Below, piece by piece: positions 36,253 to 45,373 of a stretch of 64,000 bases of DNA. This stretch comes from Sphingomonas sp. ID1715. Its GTDB lineage: Bacteria; Pseudomonadota; Alphaproteobacteria; Sphingomonadales; Sphingomonadaceae. The translations under genes were made by a program, and so were the position numbers. Under the pieces are notes generated by a model. The model made no database searches. It saw only the letters and a list, made by a program, of their open reading frames with translations, and was not told where the DNA came from. The DNA is taken from positions 186,001-250,000 of the forward strand of contig NZ_JABEPR010000004.1 in NCBI RefSeq assembly GCF_013044515.1, given 5' to 3'. Positions within the stretch are counted from its first letter, which is position 1. The number at the start of each line of letters is the position of its first letter.

Positions 36253-37464
36253 TCAGAACCAGGCCCTGAGGCCGATCACAAAGCTGGTTGCGTGGACATC
36301 CTCACCGCTAGCGCGCGCGAAGCGGGCGGTGTCGCCGGTTTTCCGCAAATAGGAAACGCCGATATAGGGCGCGATTTCGCGTCTGATTTCGTAGCGAAGC
36401 CGGAGGCCGAACTCGGCGTCCACAAGTCCCGAGCCGGTGCCCGTCTCGGGAATGTCCTGCGCGGCGAAATTGAGCTCTGCCCGCGGTTGCAGGACGAGTC
36501 GCTGAGTGATCCGCTGGTCGTAATAGCCCTCAGTTCGCGCGAGCACGTCACCTTTGTTCGAAAGGAACAAAGCGCCTTCCACCTCGAAAAAACCTGGTGC
36601 GAGACCTTCGATGCCGACGGTCGCATAGGTGCGCTTCGGCCCTCGTCCGAAATCCTGCCGGATGCCCGCCTGAAGATTGAAATAAGGGTCGATCGCGCGG
36701 CTATAGAGCGCCTGAACATCCGCTGTGTCGAGGCCGCGCCGCAGCTCACCTTCTCCTTCGCTCTTCAACCAGAGCCGGTTGATGTCACCGCCCCACCAGG
36801 CCTCGCCGTCCCAGCGATAGCCATCGCGTCCGCTATGGATCTGGTATTCGGCGATGTTGAGCAGCACTTGCGAGAAGGTCTGCCCGCCGTGCTGGGCGAG
36901 GTGGTGGCGCGCTTCCATCATCTGCTGCGGCCCAAAGACACGGTCTGCGGCATGATCGGCCGGAACCGGCGGGGCCGGCGCATTGCCGGCCGGAAGGGCA
37001 GTCCCGGTTTGCTGCACCCCCTGCATTTCCATCCCCGACATGGACTGCATGTCGTGGCCGCTATGAGCGTCGGCAGGCATTTGCATCCCTGGCATCGGCT
37101 GCGCGCTCTGCTCTCCCTGAGCCGGCGCGGCCATGCCCGGCATGGTCGAGTGGTCCATCCCCGGCATGGAAGAATGATCCATTCCTTCCATCGCGCCATG
37201 ATCCATCCCCTCCATTGGAGCTGTAGCCCCTTTCGCCGGCGCAGCCCCCGTCTGGGACGATCGCGGCATCGTCGCCCGCGTTCGCGCCTTGGATGGCGGT
37301 TTCGGCTTTCCGGCGGACTTGGCCGCGGGCTTCTTCTTGGCGGCCGGCGCGGGCATGTTCATCCCCGGCATGTTCATGCCATGCATCGAATGATCCTGCG
37401 CCCCGGCCGGGGCGCCGAAAGTGAGCAGGGCGGTGGCGGCGATGGCCGCATGAGTCGGCTTCAT
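36253..37464 (-). CDS. copB: Copper resistance outer-membrane protein CopB
   Basis: 403 aa. Signal peptide (HAAIAATALLTFGAPAGAQ), a Met/His-rich periplasmic arm (about 23-175) with MDH repeats, a Lys/Pro/Ala spacer, then the CopB beta-barrel domain (MEARHHLAQHGGQTFSQVLLN to RAWF at the end, a typical outer-membrane C-terminal Phe). CopB is an outer-membrane copper-binding protein that works with CopA. ATG 37464 overlaps the copA stop (ATGA), so copA-copB is one operon. Confidence 0.92.
   Translation of the reverse strand: MKPTHAAIAATALLTFGAPAGAQDHSMHGMNMPGMNMPAPAAKKKPAAKSAGKPKPPSKARTRATMPRSSQTGAAPAKGATAPMEGMDHGAMEGMDHSSMPGMDHSTMPGMAAPAQGEQSAQPMPGMQMPADAHSGHDMQSMSGMEMQGVQQTGTALPAGNAPAPPVPADHAADRVFGPQQMMEARHHLAQHGGQTFSQVLLNIAEYQIHSGRDGYRWDGEAWWGGDINRLWLKSEGEGELRRGLDTADVQALYSRAIDPYFNLQAGIRQDFGRGPKRTYATVGIEGLAPGFFEVEGALFLSNKGDVLARTEGYYDQRITQRLVLQPRAELNFAAQDIPETGTGSGLVDAEFGLRLRYEIRREIAPYIGVSYLRKTGDTARFARASGEDVHATSFVIGLRAWF
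37132..37215 (-). repeat. MDH repeats in CopB
   Basis: Residues about 84-111 of CopB repeat the unit M-x-G-M-D-H-x-x about four times (MEGMDHGA, MEGMDHSS, MPGMDHST). Imperfect tandem repeat at the DNA level; the Met and His are the expected Cu(I)/Cu(II) ligands. Confidence 0.75.
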
Positions 37465-39413
37465 GCCGCGTCTCCCTCGAGCGGCCGCACTGTTACGACA
37501 CGCATCATCCCGGCGGTCATGTGGTACAGGTTGTGGCAGTGGAACGCCCAATCCCCGGGTGCGTCCGCCGTCAGGTCGAAAGTCACCTTGCCGCCTGGGG
37601 CAACGTTGACGGTATGCTTCCTCGGGGCGTGATCGCCATGCCCCGTCACGAGCTCAAAGAAATGCCCATGGAGGTGGATCGGGTGGGGCATCATCGTGTC
37701 GTTGATGAGGTTCACCCGCACCCGCTCGCCGTTGTGGAACGGGATCGGCTCGGCAGGATCGCTGAGCTTCACTCCGTCGAAAGACCACATATAGCGTTCC
37801 ATGTTGCCGGTCAGGTGGATGTCCAGTGAGCGGCTCGGCGCGCGTACGTCCGGATTTGGGGTGAGCGCGATCAGGTCGCGGTAGGTGAGGACGCGGTGGT
37901 CGACGCTTTCCAGGCCTTGGGGGCGTTCGCCTGTGCGGTCCGTGGGCATCGGCGAGATGGTCTGCACGCCAGGCCCCATCTTCACCTGCGGCGCGTTCTT
38001 GGGATTGCGCATGGACATATCCATTCCGCCCATGCTCTCCTGGCCCATCCCGGCCATCTGGCCGTGGTCCATGCCTGCCATGCCTCTCCCGCTCATCTGG
38101 CTATGGTCCATCCCAGCCATCTGGCTGTGGTCCATTCCGCCCATGCCGGACATCGCCGCGCCGCCGTTGGCAGGCGCAGTCATCGCCGCCGCGCCGCCGG
38201 TCCAGCCAGTCGCCTGGGCAAGCACCGCCGAGCGGTTCTGCTCGGCCGTGGGATCGAGGCCGCGCATATCGACGGGGTTCTTCATGTCCATGCCGCCCAT
38301 GTCGCCCATTCCCATATCCTTCATGGTGGCGACGGGCCGGGGGCGGAGCGGCGGCACCGGCGCGCTCATCCCCGGGCGCGGCGCGAGTGTGGCGCGCGCC
38401 AGCCCCGAGCGGTCGATCGCTTCGCCAACCAGTGTGTAGGCGCGGTCCCCGGGCTTGACGATCACGTCGTAGGTTTCCGCCACCGCGATCTGGAACTCGT
38501 CGGTCGTGACAGGCTGCACATTCTGCCCGTCTGCCTGAACGATCGTCATCGGCAGGCCGGGGATCCGGACGTTGAAGTTGGTCTGCGCCGCTGCGTTGAT
38601 GAAGCGGAGCCGCACGCGCTCGCCAGGGGTGAACAGCGCGGTCCAGTTGTCGACGGGGCCGAACCCATTGATGATGTAGGTGTAGGTGGAGCCCGTCACA
38701 TCGGAAAGGTCGGTGGGGTCCATCCGCATCTTGCCCCAATCCAAGCGCTCCTTCAGCGTCTGGTCACGCCCGGCAAGAAGCCCGGCGAGCGTCTGGCGCT
38801 GGTAGTTGAAATAGCCCGCCTCCTGCTTGAGCTTCCGAAAGATCGTCTCGCCGTGCATCGGGCTGTGATCCGCGAGCACGATCACGTGCTCCCGGTCGTA
38901 GGCGACGGGGTCGGGGCCGGCGGGGTCGATGACGATCGGGCCGTAGAGGCCTTCCTGCTCCTGCGCGCCCGAATGGCTATGATACCAGTACGTTCCCGAC
39001 TGGATGATCGGGAACTCATAGACAAAGGTGGATTTGGCCTTAATGCCGGGAAAGCTGATCCCGGGCACGCCGTCCATCGGGAAGGGCACCAACAGGCCAT
39101 GCCAATGGATGGAGCTCTCGACGTCGAGCGCATTCGACACCGCCAGCCGCACCTTCTGCCCCTCCTTCAGGCGGAGAAGCGGGGCAGGCACGGTGCCGTT
39201 CACGCCGATCGCGGGAGTGCGCTTCCCATCGACAATCAGCGGGAAGCTGTCGATCGTCAGCGCGATATCGCTGCCGCTGAGGGTCGGAAGTGGCTTGACT
39301 ATACCGCCGGATACAGGTTGCGCCCAGGCGGGAAGGGACGCCGAAAGCGCGAGACCGCCGCCGGCGAGGGCAGCCCCTCGCAGGAGCTGGCGTCGATCGA
39401 TAGTCTGGGTCAT
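37461..39413 (-). CDS. copA: Multicopper oxidase CopA (periplasmic copper resistance)
   Basis: 650 aa. Tat signal (DRRQLLRGAALAGGGLALS). Type 1/2/3 copper sites: IHWHGLLVPF, YWYHSHSGAQEQEGLYG, HPIHLHGHFFEL and DWAFHCHNLYHMTAGMM. A Met-rich insert of roughly 50 residues lies before the last cupredoxin domain. It oxidises Cu(I) to the less toxic Cu(II) and binds copper in the periplasm. ATG 39413 has AGGAG at the right distance. First gene of copAB, overlapping copB by four bases. Confidence 0.95.
   Translation of the reverse strand: MTQTIDRRQLLRGAALAGGGLALSASLPAWAQPVSGGIVKPLPTLSGSDIALTIDSFPLIVDGKRTPAIGVNGTVPAPLLRLKEGQKVRLAVSNALDVESSIHWHGLLVPFPMDGVPGISFPGIKAKSTFVYEFPIIQSGTYWYHSHSGAQEQEGLYGPIVIDPAGPDPVAYDREHVIVLADHSPMHGETIFRKLKQEAGYFNYQRQTLAGLLAGRDQTLKERLDWGKMRMDPTDLSDVTGSTYTYIINGFGPVDNWTALFTPGERVRLRFINAAAQTNFNVRIPGLPMTIVQADGQNVQPVTTDEFQIAVAETYDVIVKPGDRAYTLVGEAIDRSGLARATLAPRPGMSAPVPPLRPRPVATMKDMGMGDMGGMDMKNPVDMRGLDPTAEQNRSAVLAQATGWTGGAAAMTAPANGGAAMSGMGGMDHSQMAGMDHSQMSGRGMAGMDHGQMAGMGQESMGGMDMSMRNPKNAPQVKMGPGVQTISPMPTDRTGERPQGLESVDHRVLTYRDLIALTPNPDVRAPSRSLDIHLTGNMERYMWSFDGVKLSDPAEPIPFHNGERVRVNLINDTMMPHPIHLHGHFFELVTGHGDHAPRKHTVNVAPGGKVTFDLTADAPGDWAFHCHNLYHMTAGMMRVVTVRPLEGDAA
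38010..38153 (-). repeat. Met/His-rich repeats in CopA
   Basis: A run of about 48 codons repeating MGGMDHSQ / MAGMDHSQ / MAGMDHGQ and ending MGGMDMSM. Imperfect tandem repeat, typical of CopA-type oxidases, and a site where copy number could vary between strains. Confidence 0.75.
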
Positions 39414-39736
39414 GGAACTCCTGGTGCTCACGAAATGAGGCAATGCTCTATGGTGGGATACGTGCCGCTCGACGCTATCCCTCATTTCTATTCAGTTTTT
39501 CGCGCGACCGCGACCGCACCGGCACAAGCAAATCTTTGCCGCTTCGCTCTCACCTGACGGATGAATCGAAGCAGCGGCGCACTTGTCGTTAGTGACTCGC
39601 CGCGGCCGAGTAGGAGAGAAAATTTCATCTTGGACCCTTTCCTTACTCGAGCGCGCGTGCGTCGGGGAGCGCTACGGCCGAGGGATCAAGCCTCATTCAC
39701 CGATGCGCGCTATGAAGCCATTCCCTCGGCTTTTGT
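39414..39736. other. Intergenic gap upstream of copA
   Basis: About 320 bases between the copA start and the end of the CopZ-like gene, both on the minus strand. It must hold the copA promoter. I find no CueR-type palindrome here; a plus-strand open frame at 39561-39764 has no recognisable product. Confidence 0.35.
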
Positions 39737-39940
39737 TCACGCGATTTTTGCGGTGACCGAATAGCCTGCGCCTTCGATGGCTTGGCGCAGTTGGCTCGCG
39801 TCGACGCCGGAATCGATCGAGACGGCACCCGCCGACAAATCCACCCTGGTCTCGGCACCCGGATCGACCCGCCGAACGGCTTCCGCAATTGTTCGTACGC
39901 AATGCCCGCAGCTCATGCCCTGCACGCTGAACTCAACCAT
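39737..39940 (-). CDS. copZ: CopZ-like copper chaperone (HMA domain)
   Basis: 67 aa, a single heavy-metal-associated domain: VEFSVQGMSCGHCVRTIAEAV carries the GMxCxxC copper site, and the rest follows the beta-alpha-beta-beta-alpha-beta fold with LRQAIEGAGYSVTA at the end. It should carry Cu(I) in the cytoplasm to the P-type ATPase encoded divergently. Its promoter holds a CueR-type operator matching the one in front of the ATPase. Confidence 0.93.
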   Translation of the reverse strand: MVEFSVQGMSCGHCVRTIAEAVRRVDPGAETRVDLSAGAVSIDSGVDASQLRQAIEGAGYSVTAKIA

Positions 39941-39966
39941 GACCGATCTCCAACAGTGAGATGCGG

Positions 39967-39997
39967 CAAATGGGGTTTAACACAATGTCAGGGTCAA
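39967..39997 (-). promoter_or_regulatory. CueR-type promoter/operator for copZ
   Basis: Read on the minus strand: TTGACC as -35 (39997-39992), a 19-base spacer with the imperfect palindrome TTGAC...GTTAA, and CATTTG as -10 (39972-39967). The 19-base spacer is the hallmark of MerR-family activated promoters. The sequence matches the plus-strand site at 40025 at most positions. Confidence 0.7.
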
Positions 39998-40024
39998 GAC
40001 CGGAGGTGCGCGAACTTGCCGACC

Positions 40025-40055
40025 TTGACCTTAACATCATGTCAATCCCCATATC
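40025..40055 (+). promoter_or_regulatory. CueR-type promoter/operator for the copper ATPase-cueR operon
   Basis: TTGACC as -35 (40025-40030), 19-base spacer carrying TTGAC...GTCAA, and CATATC as -10 (40050-40055). It shares the frame TTGACCyTrACATyrTGTyAAwCCCCAT (read in two parts) with the divergent copZ site. Lies 32 bases before ATG 40087. Confidence 0.72.
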
Positions 40056-40086
40056 CGGGACCGACTCAGAATGAGGAGGTGTTCCG

Positions 40087-42549
40087 ATGGTCGCCAATCC
40101 TGCGTTGCTTGCCGCGACTCACGAGGACGACGCGCGATCAAGTCTCGAGCTCCCGATCGAGGGGATGAGCTGTGCCTCGTGCGTCGGCCGGATCGAACAG
40201 GCAATTGGCAAGCTGCCGGGCGTAGAGGACGTGTCCGTCAATCTCGCCACTGAACGCGCGCGCATCGCTTTCGCTTCGGGCCAGGTCGTGCCCGAAGCGG
40301 TGGTCAACGCAGTGCGCGACGCCGGCTACACGCCCGTGTTCGGATCGGTCGACCTTCTGATCGATGGCATGACCTGCGCTTCATGCGTGGGCCGAGTCGA
40401 ACGCGCCCTGACGGCAGTCCCCGGTGTTGTCGAAGCCTCCGTCAACCTCGCAACCGAGAGCGCGCAGGTCAAAACGGTCGGAGCAATCACGCCGGAGACG
40501 TTGATCGCAGCGGCCGAGAAGGCTGGCTATGGTGCGCGCATTCGGCCTGACAGCATCCAGGGGACGGAGCCTGAGGAGACGCGCCGTAGCGCAACCGCCA
40601 GACGCGAGCAGGCCCATGTCGTCGCGGCCGCCTTATTGTCGTTTCCGCTGATCCTTCCGATGCTGCTGGCGCCCTTTGGCACCACGATCATGCTGCCGGG
40701 ATGGGCGCAGCTTCTGCTCGCCACGCCTATACAGTTCTGGCTCGGCGCACGCTTCTATCGCGCCGGCTGGAAAGCGTTGCGCGCCCGGACGGGCAACATG
40801 GACCTGCTTGTCGCGCTCGGCACGTCCGCCGCCTACGGGCTTAGCCTCTATCAGCTGCTCGCCGCGCCCGCGCATCCGACCCACTATTATTTCGAGGCGT
40901 CGGCCGTCGTCATCACGCTCGTGCTGCTCGGCAAATGGCTCGAAGGTCGCGCGAAACGCCAGACTGGGGCGGCGATCCGCGCGTTGATGGCACTTCGGCC
41001 CGAGCGTGCGCGCCTCGTCTCATCTCCGGGCAAGGAGCGGGACGTGCCGGTCGAGGCCGTCCAGATCGGCGACATCGTTCGGGTTCGGCCGGGCGAGCGC
41101 GTGCCGGTCGACGGGCGGCTGGTCCAGGGCGAAACCGCAGTCGACGAGTCGATGGTGACGGGCGAGAGCATGCCGGTCGCCAAGGCCGAAGGCGACCAAC
41201 TCACCGGCGGTTCGATCAACGGGGATGGATCTGTGCTGGTCGAGACGACCGCGGTCGGCGCGGAGACCGTGCTCGCGCGCATCGTCCGCCTGGTTGAGAG
41301 CGCACAGGGGGCCAAGGCACCGATTCAGCGTCTCGTCGACAGGGTCAGCGCGGTGTCCGTGCCAGTGGTCCTTGCGATTGCCATGTTGACCTTGGTCGGA
41401 TGGTTGCTGGCGGGCGCGAGTGTGGAGGCGGCAATCTTGAACGCGGTGGCGGTCATGGTGATCGCCTGTCCTTGCGCACTCGGCCTTGCCACGCCTACTG
41501 CGATCATGGCGGGTACCGGCGTGGCGGCGCGGGCAGGGGTGCTCATCAAGGACGCCGAAGCGCTCGAGACCGCGCACCGGATCAAGACCGTCGTCTTCGA
41601 CAAGACCGGTACGTTGACCCAAGGCAAGCCGTCCCTGGTGGCTGCCGCCGGGGTCGAGGGCATTGCCGAGCAGGAGCTCCTTGAGCGGGCGGCAGCGCTG
41701 CAGACTGGCAGCGAGCATCCGCTGGCCCGTGCCGTGCTGGCAGCGGGGGAGAATGTGGGCATTGCCGTGCCGCGGGCCCGCTCGATCCGCGCGCTGCCAG
41801 GCCGCGGGGTAAGCGCCACTGTCGGCGATGAGAGCCTGCTCCTAGGGAGTGGGCGCCTGATGAAGGAAGAAGATATCGACACCGGGTCCCTCCGTGCCCG
41901 GGCGGAGAAGCTCGAAGGAGATGGCCGCACGATTTCCTGGATCGCCGAGATCGAGCCGCGCCGACGGTTGCTCGGCCTGCTGGCGTTCGGCGACGAAGTG
42001 AAGCCAGGTGCGATCACGGCCGTTGGCGCACTCCATGAGCGCGGCATTCGCACGGTGATGCTCACCGGCGACAATCAGGGCAGCGCTGCTGCGGCCGCCG
42101 CCATCCTCGGAATCGACGAGGTCGTCGCAAACGTTCTTCCCGAAGGTAAGGCGGAGGCTGTGACGAGGCTTGCGCGGACAAACGCACCTGTGGCGATGGT
42201 GGGAGACGGCATCAACGACGCACCAGCGCTCGCCGCGGCGGATATCGGTATTGCGATGGCGACCGGCACCGATGTCGCCCTGCACGCCGCCGGGATCACG
42301 TTGATGCGCGGCGACCCGCGCCTCGTCACCGACGCGATCGACATTTCGCGCCGGACGTACGCCAAGATCCGGCAGGGCCTGTTCTGGGCCTTCATCTACA
42401 ATGTCGTCGGCATTCCGCTGGCAGCCCTCGGGCTCCTGAGTCCTGTCATCGCCGGCGGTGCGATGGCGCTTTCGAGCGTCAGCGTGGTGACGAACGCGCT
42501 GCTGCTGCGGCGTTGGCGACCGACGGCTTCGGAAAGAAACGTGCAATGA
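40087..42549 (+). CDS. copA: Cu(I) P1B-1-type ATPase with two HMA domains
   Basis: 820 aa. Two N-terminal HMA domains ([16 protein letters not shown] near 24; [15 protein letters not shown] near 97), eight membrane helices, actuator [12 protein letters not shown] motif ([15 protein letters not shown]), [20 protein letters not shown], and hinge [19 protein letters not shown]. This is the standard cytoplasmic Cu(I) exporter. Note that the same symbol is used for the unrelated oxidase at 37461. A GGAGG site precedes ATG 40087. Stop overlaps the cueR start by ATGA, so pump and sensor are made together. Confidence 0.95.
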   Translation: MVANPALLAATHEDDARSSLELPIEGMSCASCVGRIEQAIGKLPGVEDVSVNLATERARIAFASGQVVPEAVVNAVRDAGYTPVFGSVDLLIDGMTCASCVGRVERALTAVPGVVEASVNLATESAQVKTVGAITPETLIAAAEKAGYGARIRPDSIQGTEPEETRRSATARREQAHVVAAALLSFPLILPMLLAPFGTTIMLPGWAQLLLATPIQFWLGARFYRAGWKALRARTGNMDLLVALGTSAAYGLSLYQLLAAPAHPTHYYFEASAVVITLVLLGKWLEGRAKRQTGAAIRALMALRPERARLVSSPGKERDVPVEAVQIGDIVRVRPGERVPVDGRLVQGETAVDESMVTGESMPVAKAEGDQLTGGSINGDGSVLVETTAVGAETVLARIVRLVESAQGAKAPIQRLVDRVSAVSVPVVLAIAMLTLVGWLLAGASVEAAILNAVAVMVIACPCALGLATPTAIMAGTGVAARAGVLIKDAEALETAHRIKTVVFDKTGTLTQGKPSLVAAAGVEGIAEQELLERAAALQTGSEHPLARAVLAAGENVGIAVPRARSIRALPGRGVSATVGDESLLLGSGRLMKEEDIDTGSLRARAEKLEGDGRTISWIAEIEPRRRLLGLLAFGDEVKPGAITAVGALHERGIRTVMLTGDNQGSAAAAAAILGIDEVVANVLPEGKAEAVTRLARTNAPVAMVGDGINDAPALAAADIGIAMATGTDVALHAAGITLMRGDPRLVTDAIDISRRTYAKIRQGLFWAFIYNVVGIPLAALGLLSPVIAGGAMALSSVSVVTNALLLRRWRPTASERNVQ

Positions 42550-42944
42550 ACATCGGCCAGGCATCCCACGCATCCGGCGTCAGCCAACGCATGATCCGCC
42601 ACTATGAAACGATCGGCCTCATTCCCAAGGCGCCAAGACGGGCGTCCGGCTATCGCGATTATGACGAGCGCGACGTTCACACGCTTCGGTTCATTCGCCG
42701 TGCGCGCGATCTCGGCTTCCCGATCGAGGAGATCGGCAAGCTTCTGGCCTTGTGGCGGGACCGCAGCCGCGCGAGCGCCGACGTCAAGGCGCTGGCGAGC
42801 GCCCGCGCCCAAGAGCTCGAGCGAAAGGAGCGGGAATTGCGCGCAATGCGGCGTTCGCTTGAGCAGCTTGCGGCCGCCTGTCACGGTGACACCAGGCCCG
42901 ATTGCCCGATCCTCGAGGATCTCGGGCGCGCCGACGACGGCTAA
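42546..42944 (+). CDS. cueR: Cu(I)-responsive MerR-family regulator CueR
   Basis: 132 aa. N-terminal winged helix ([30 protein letters not shown]), dimer helix, and the metal loop [12 protein letters not shown]: two Cys eight apart, as in CueR Cys112/Cys120. The Ser in ASADVK at the end of the dimer helix region matches the CueR Ser that selects monovalent ions. It should activate both the ATPase operon and copZ through the twin operators between them. ATG 42546 lies in the ATPase stop. Confidence 0.95.
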   Translation: MNIGQASHASGVSQRMIRHYETIGLIPKAPRRASGYRDYDERDVHTLRFIRRARDLGFPIEEIGKLLALWRDRSRASADVKALASARAQELERKERELRAMRRSLEQLAAACHGDTRPDCPILEDLGRADDG

Positions 42945-42950
42945 TCGTCG

Positions 42951-43424
42951 TCAGGGGTTTGGCGGTCGGCGCGCGGAGCTGTGCATGCTGATGATCTTCC
43001 AGCGCCCGCTTTCCTTGCGCAGCACGCTTGACGCAGCGCCAAGCCGCTCCGCCGGCGAGCCGGTCTTAGGCTCAATGCGGTACCGGTAGGTCTCCGTTGC
43101 GAGAGCTACCGGTCCTTCAAATCGCACCGAAACCTTGTAATCGGAAAAGACGAACGACTTGAACTCGCCGATCTCCGGCGTGAGATGGTGGGCGAGATAG
43201 TTCGCGTAGGTGCCTTCGAGGCTTGCCGACTCCACGATCTCGGAATCGGCCGCGAACAGATCCGCGGTGTCGCGGAGATCAAGTCGCTCAATTGCTTGCT
43301 GATAGCGCGCGAGCACTGCTTCGACGGCGTTCGCGTCCTCGACCCTTGAGCTTTGCGGCGCAGGCGCGGCGAGCAGAGGTGCGGACGTGCAAAGCGCTAT
43401 GACAATGATTACGGCAGGTTTCAT
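42951..43424 (-). CDS. Secreted NTF2-like/DUF4440 protein
   Basis: 157 aa. Signal peptide (PAVIIVIALCTSAPLLAA), then an NTF2-like cone: VEAVLARYQQAIERLDLRDTADLFAADSEIVE, and the C-terminal VLRKESGRWKIISMHSSAR typical of SnoaL/DUF4440 members. Small-molecule binding or catalysis is possible; the role is unknown. It ends 6 bases from cueR, in the opposite direction, and shares its upstream region with the CnrYXH-like genes. Confidence 0.8.
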   Translation of the reverse strand: MKPAVIIVIALCTSAPLLAAPAPQSSRVEDANAVEAVLARYQQAIERLDLRDTADLFAADSEIVESASLEGTYANYLAHHLTPEIGEFKSFVFSDYKVSVRFEGPVALATETYRYRIEPKTGSPAERLGAASSVLRKESGRWKIISMHSSARRPPNP

Positions 43425-43612
43425 CGTCAGTTACCCCCTTTGCGGTTACGGGGCTGCGGCTTTTGCGGCTACAAGCACCCCAGCGATGATACGCATTTCC
43501 GGGAGGTCTCCCTCAAAGAGTGCCGGATCGGCTCGCCTCGAACTGGCGATGGAGTCGCGTATGAGGGCTGGAACTTGTTCGTGCGTATCTGATGGGAAGA
43601 GGGCAAATATTG

Positions 43613-43888
43613 ATGGATGATCTTGACCTGATGCTCGCGCGTCTGGCCAGCGCGCCTGTTCCCGCGGAGCTTGCGAGGATCGACGCGGTGGTCCTCGAAC
43701 GGATCACGGCGCGCCCGGCGCCGATGTTCGGCTATGCAGCTCTCGCCGGCGCGGCCTTTCTTGCTCTGTTGACGGGCGTCGCAGGCGGCATGTGGCCAGG
43801 AAGTCCGCAGCACGCGCCCGAAACCTTGACACCCTTTGGCCCGTCGTCGCCATTGGCGCCGTCGACCTTACTCGCGAGCAACCAGTGA
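43613..43888 (+). CDS. CnrY-like membrane anti-sigma factor
   Basis: 91 aa. Short acidic N-terminal cytoplasmic part (DDLDLMLARLASAPVPAELARID), one membrane helix (FGYAALAGAAFLALLTGVAGGMW), and a Pro/Ser-rich periplasmic tail containing TPFGPSSPL. Size, topology and gene order match CnrY, which holds the sigma factor CnrH at the membrane. Low sequence identity is normal for this protein. ATG 43613 is used. The stop overlaps GTG 43885 of the sensor gene (GTGA). Confidence 0.7.
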   Translation: MDDLDLMLARLASAPVPAELARIDAVVLERITARPAPMFGYAALAGAAFLALLTGVAGGMWPGSPQHAPETLTPFGPSSPLAPSTLLASNQ

Positions 43889-44325
43889 CCCGGACACGCG
43901 GAGTACTGCTAATCGCGATCGTCGCGTTTCTTGCCGCGGTTGCCGGCGTGCTCCTCGCCCGCGCGGTCTCGGTCGGGCAGTCGGAATCGCACAATGCCCT
44001 TCACGAGTTGCTCCATGAGCAACTCGATCTCGATGCGAAGCAGCATGGCCAGATCGAAGGACTGGAAGCGGCCTTTGCCGTCCGCCGGCATGCGCTCGAG
44101 CTTGAGCTGCGGGCCGACAATGCGCGCCTTGCCGAAGCAATCGAAGCGGAGCACGGCTACGGCCCCCGGGTCACCGCGGCCGTGGATCGGTCCCACCGGG
44201 ACATGGGGGAGCTTCAGAAGGAAACGCTTGCACATATTTTCGCGATGCGCGCGGTGCTCAGGCCCGACCAGGCCAAAAAATTCGACCACGCCGTCGTCGA
44301 GGCACTGACCGCCGAAGCGAAGTGA
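43885..44325 (+). CDS. CnrX-like periplasmic metal sensor
   Basis: 146 aa; one N-terminal membrane helix then a periplasmic helical hairpin. Residues His40, His44, Glu61, His117 and Met121 line up with the CnrX metal ligands His42, His46, Glu63, His119 and Met123 at a constant offset of two (CnrX numbering from memory). CnrX binds Ni/Co and releases CnrY. GTG 43885 overlaps the anti-sigma stop, and GTG 44322 of the sigma gene overlaps this stop. The neighbouring genes here are copper genes, not Ni/Co efflux genes. Confidence 0.82.
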   Translation: MTRTRGVLLIAIVAFLAAVAGVLLARAVSVGQSESHNALHELLHEQLDLDAKQHGQIEGLEAAFAVRRHALELELRADNARLAEAIEAEHGYGPRVTAAVDRSHRDMGELQKETLAHIFAMRAVLRPDQAKKFDHAVVEALTAEAK

Positions 44326-44891
44326 GCCTCGTCCTCACTGGATGCTCGGACGGCGAGCTGGCGGCGCTTGCGCTTGCTGGCCGCCAAAGCGCCTTCACCG
44401 AAATCATGCGCCGACATCGCGAGACCATCTATCGCTTGGCGCGGAGCCATGTTGGCGACCCTGATGCGGCGATCGAGCTGGTCCAGGAGACGTTCGTCGC
44501 GGCCTTTCGCGCTCTCGACCGCTACGATCAGGCGCGCCCGCTTCGCGCATGGCTGTCGCGGATTGCGATCAACAAGTGCCGCGATTGGGCGCGGCGACGC
44601 GCGGTCCGGCGGCTGCTTATGCCCGCGGCATCCTCCGACGACTATACCGAGGTGCCGGATCCTGCTCCCGCCATCGACGCGGCCGCCGCCGACCGTCAGG
44701 AGCTCGCGCGGCTCCAGGCGGCCATCGCGGCCCTCCCGCGCCAGCTCCGGGAGCCGCTGATCTTGCGAACGGTCGAAGGCCTCAGTCAAGCTGAAACGGC
44801 GGAGATTCTTCGGATCAGCGAAAAGGCGGTGGAAACACGTCTCTATCGCGCGCGTTCCAAGCTCGCTTCGCTCAGGGGCGAAGCAAGCTGA
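44322..44891 (+). CDS. ECF RNA polymerase sigma factor, CnrH-like
   Basis: 189 aa, normal for ECF sigma factors. Region 2: AFTEIMRRHRETIYRLARSHVGD, DAAIELVQETFVAAFRALDRYD. Region 4: LPRQLREPLILRTVEGLSQAETAEILRIS followed by VETRLYRARSKL. It is the third gene of the CnrY-X-H-like trio and should be released when the sensor binds metal. Targets are not visible, but likely candidates are its own operon and nearby copper genes. GTG start by overlap with the sensor. Confidence 0.88.
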   Translation: MSLVLTGCSDGELAALALAGRQSAFTEIMRRHRETIYRLARSHVGDPDAAIELVQETFVAAFRALDRYDQARPLRAWLSRIAINKCRDWARRRAVRRLLMPAASSDDYTEVPDPAPAIDAAAADRQELARLQAAIAALPRQLREPLILRTVEGLSQAETAEILRISEKAVETRLYRARSKLASLRGEAS

Positions 44892-44936
44892 ACCGCATGT
44901 CGCGCGGTGGCGCGGCTTATGAGAAGGAACAAGGTC

Positions 44937-45332
44937 ATGATGAAGACCGGGATTGTCGTTGCTGCCGTGGTCGCATGTCTTGGCGCCCCGCTTTTTGCAC
45001 AGAGCGGTGGTCATAAAGGCATGAGCGGGATGCAGCCCGGAATGATGCAGCACGGCATGATGATGAAGAACACGCCGGCTAATCCCTATGCCGAAGCCGA
45101 AATGCGCATGAGCCACAAGATGATGGAAGCGGTCGGGTCAGACGCGACCGAGACCTGGGTTCGCAAGATGATCGAACATCATCGCGGCGCAATCGAGATG
45201 TCCAAGATCCTGGTGGCGAAGAGCAGCGACGCTCAGGCCAAGGCGCAGGCGCAGAAGGCGACAGCTGAGCAGGAGCGTGGGATCGCCGAGCTTCAGGATT
45301 GGCTCAAGCAGCACGGCAAGCGACCGCAGTGA
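44937..45332 (+). CDS. DUF305 secreted protein
   Basis: 131 aa. Signal peptide (TGIVVAAVVACLGAPLFAQ), a Met/His-rich arm (GMSGMQPGMMQHGMMMKN), then a DUF305 domain with RMSHKMM and MIEHHRGAIEMSKILVAKS. The paired His-Met sites suggest copper binding in the periplasm. It follows the sigma factor by 45 bases in the same direction and may be part of that operon. AAGGAAC precedes ATG 44937; a second ATG follows directly. Confidence 0.87.
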   Translation: MMKTGIVVAAVVACLGAPLFAQSGGHKGMSGMQPGMMQHGMMMKNTPANPYAEAEMRMSHKMMEAVGSDATETWVRKMIEHHRGAIEMSKILVAKSSDAQAKAQAQKATAEQERGIAELQDWLKQHGKRPQ

Positions 45333-45341
45333 CGGCGAAAT

Positions 45342-45359
45342 CGGGCGTCCCGGCGCCCG
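45342..45359. terminator. Short hairpin between convergent DUF305 and copD genes
   Basis: Stem CGGGCG/CGCCCG with a 6-base loop, followed by TTCTCGTCCC on the plus strand. Position between two convergent genes fits a terminator, but the stem is short and the T-run poor. Confidence 0.4.
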
Positions 45360-45373
45360 TTCTCGTCCCTCAG

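Noticed and set aside
38010-38153. Repeated DNA in copA considered as a CRISPR-like or satellite array
   Set aside because: It is in-frame coding for Met/His repeats and has no spacers.
37896-39557. 553-codon plus-strand frame opposite copA
   Set aside because: His/Ala/Arg-rich antisense of the Met/His-rich CopA; no ribosome site and no domain.
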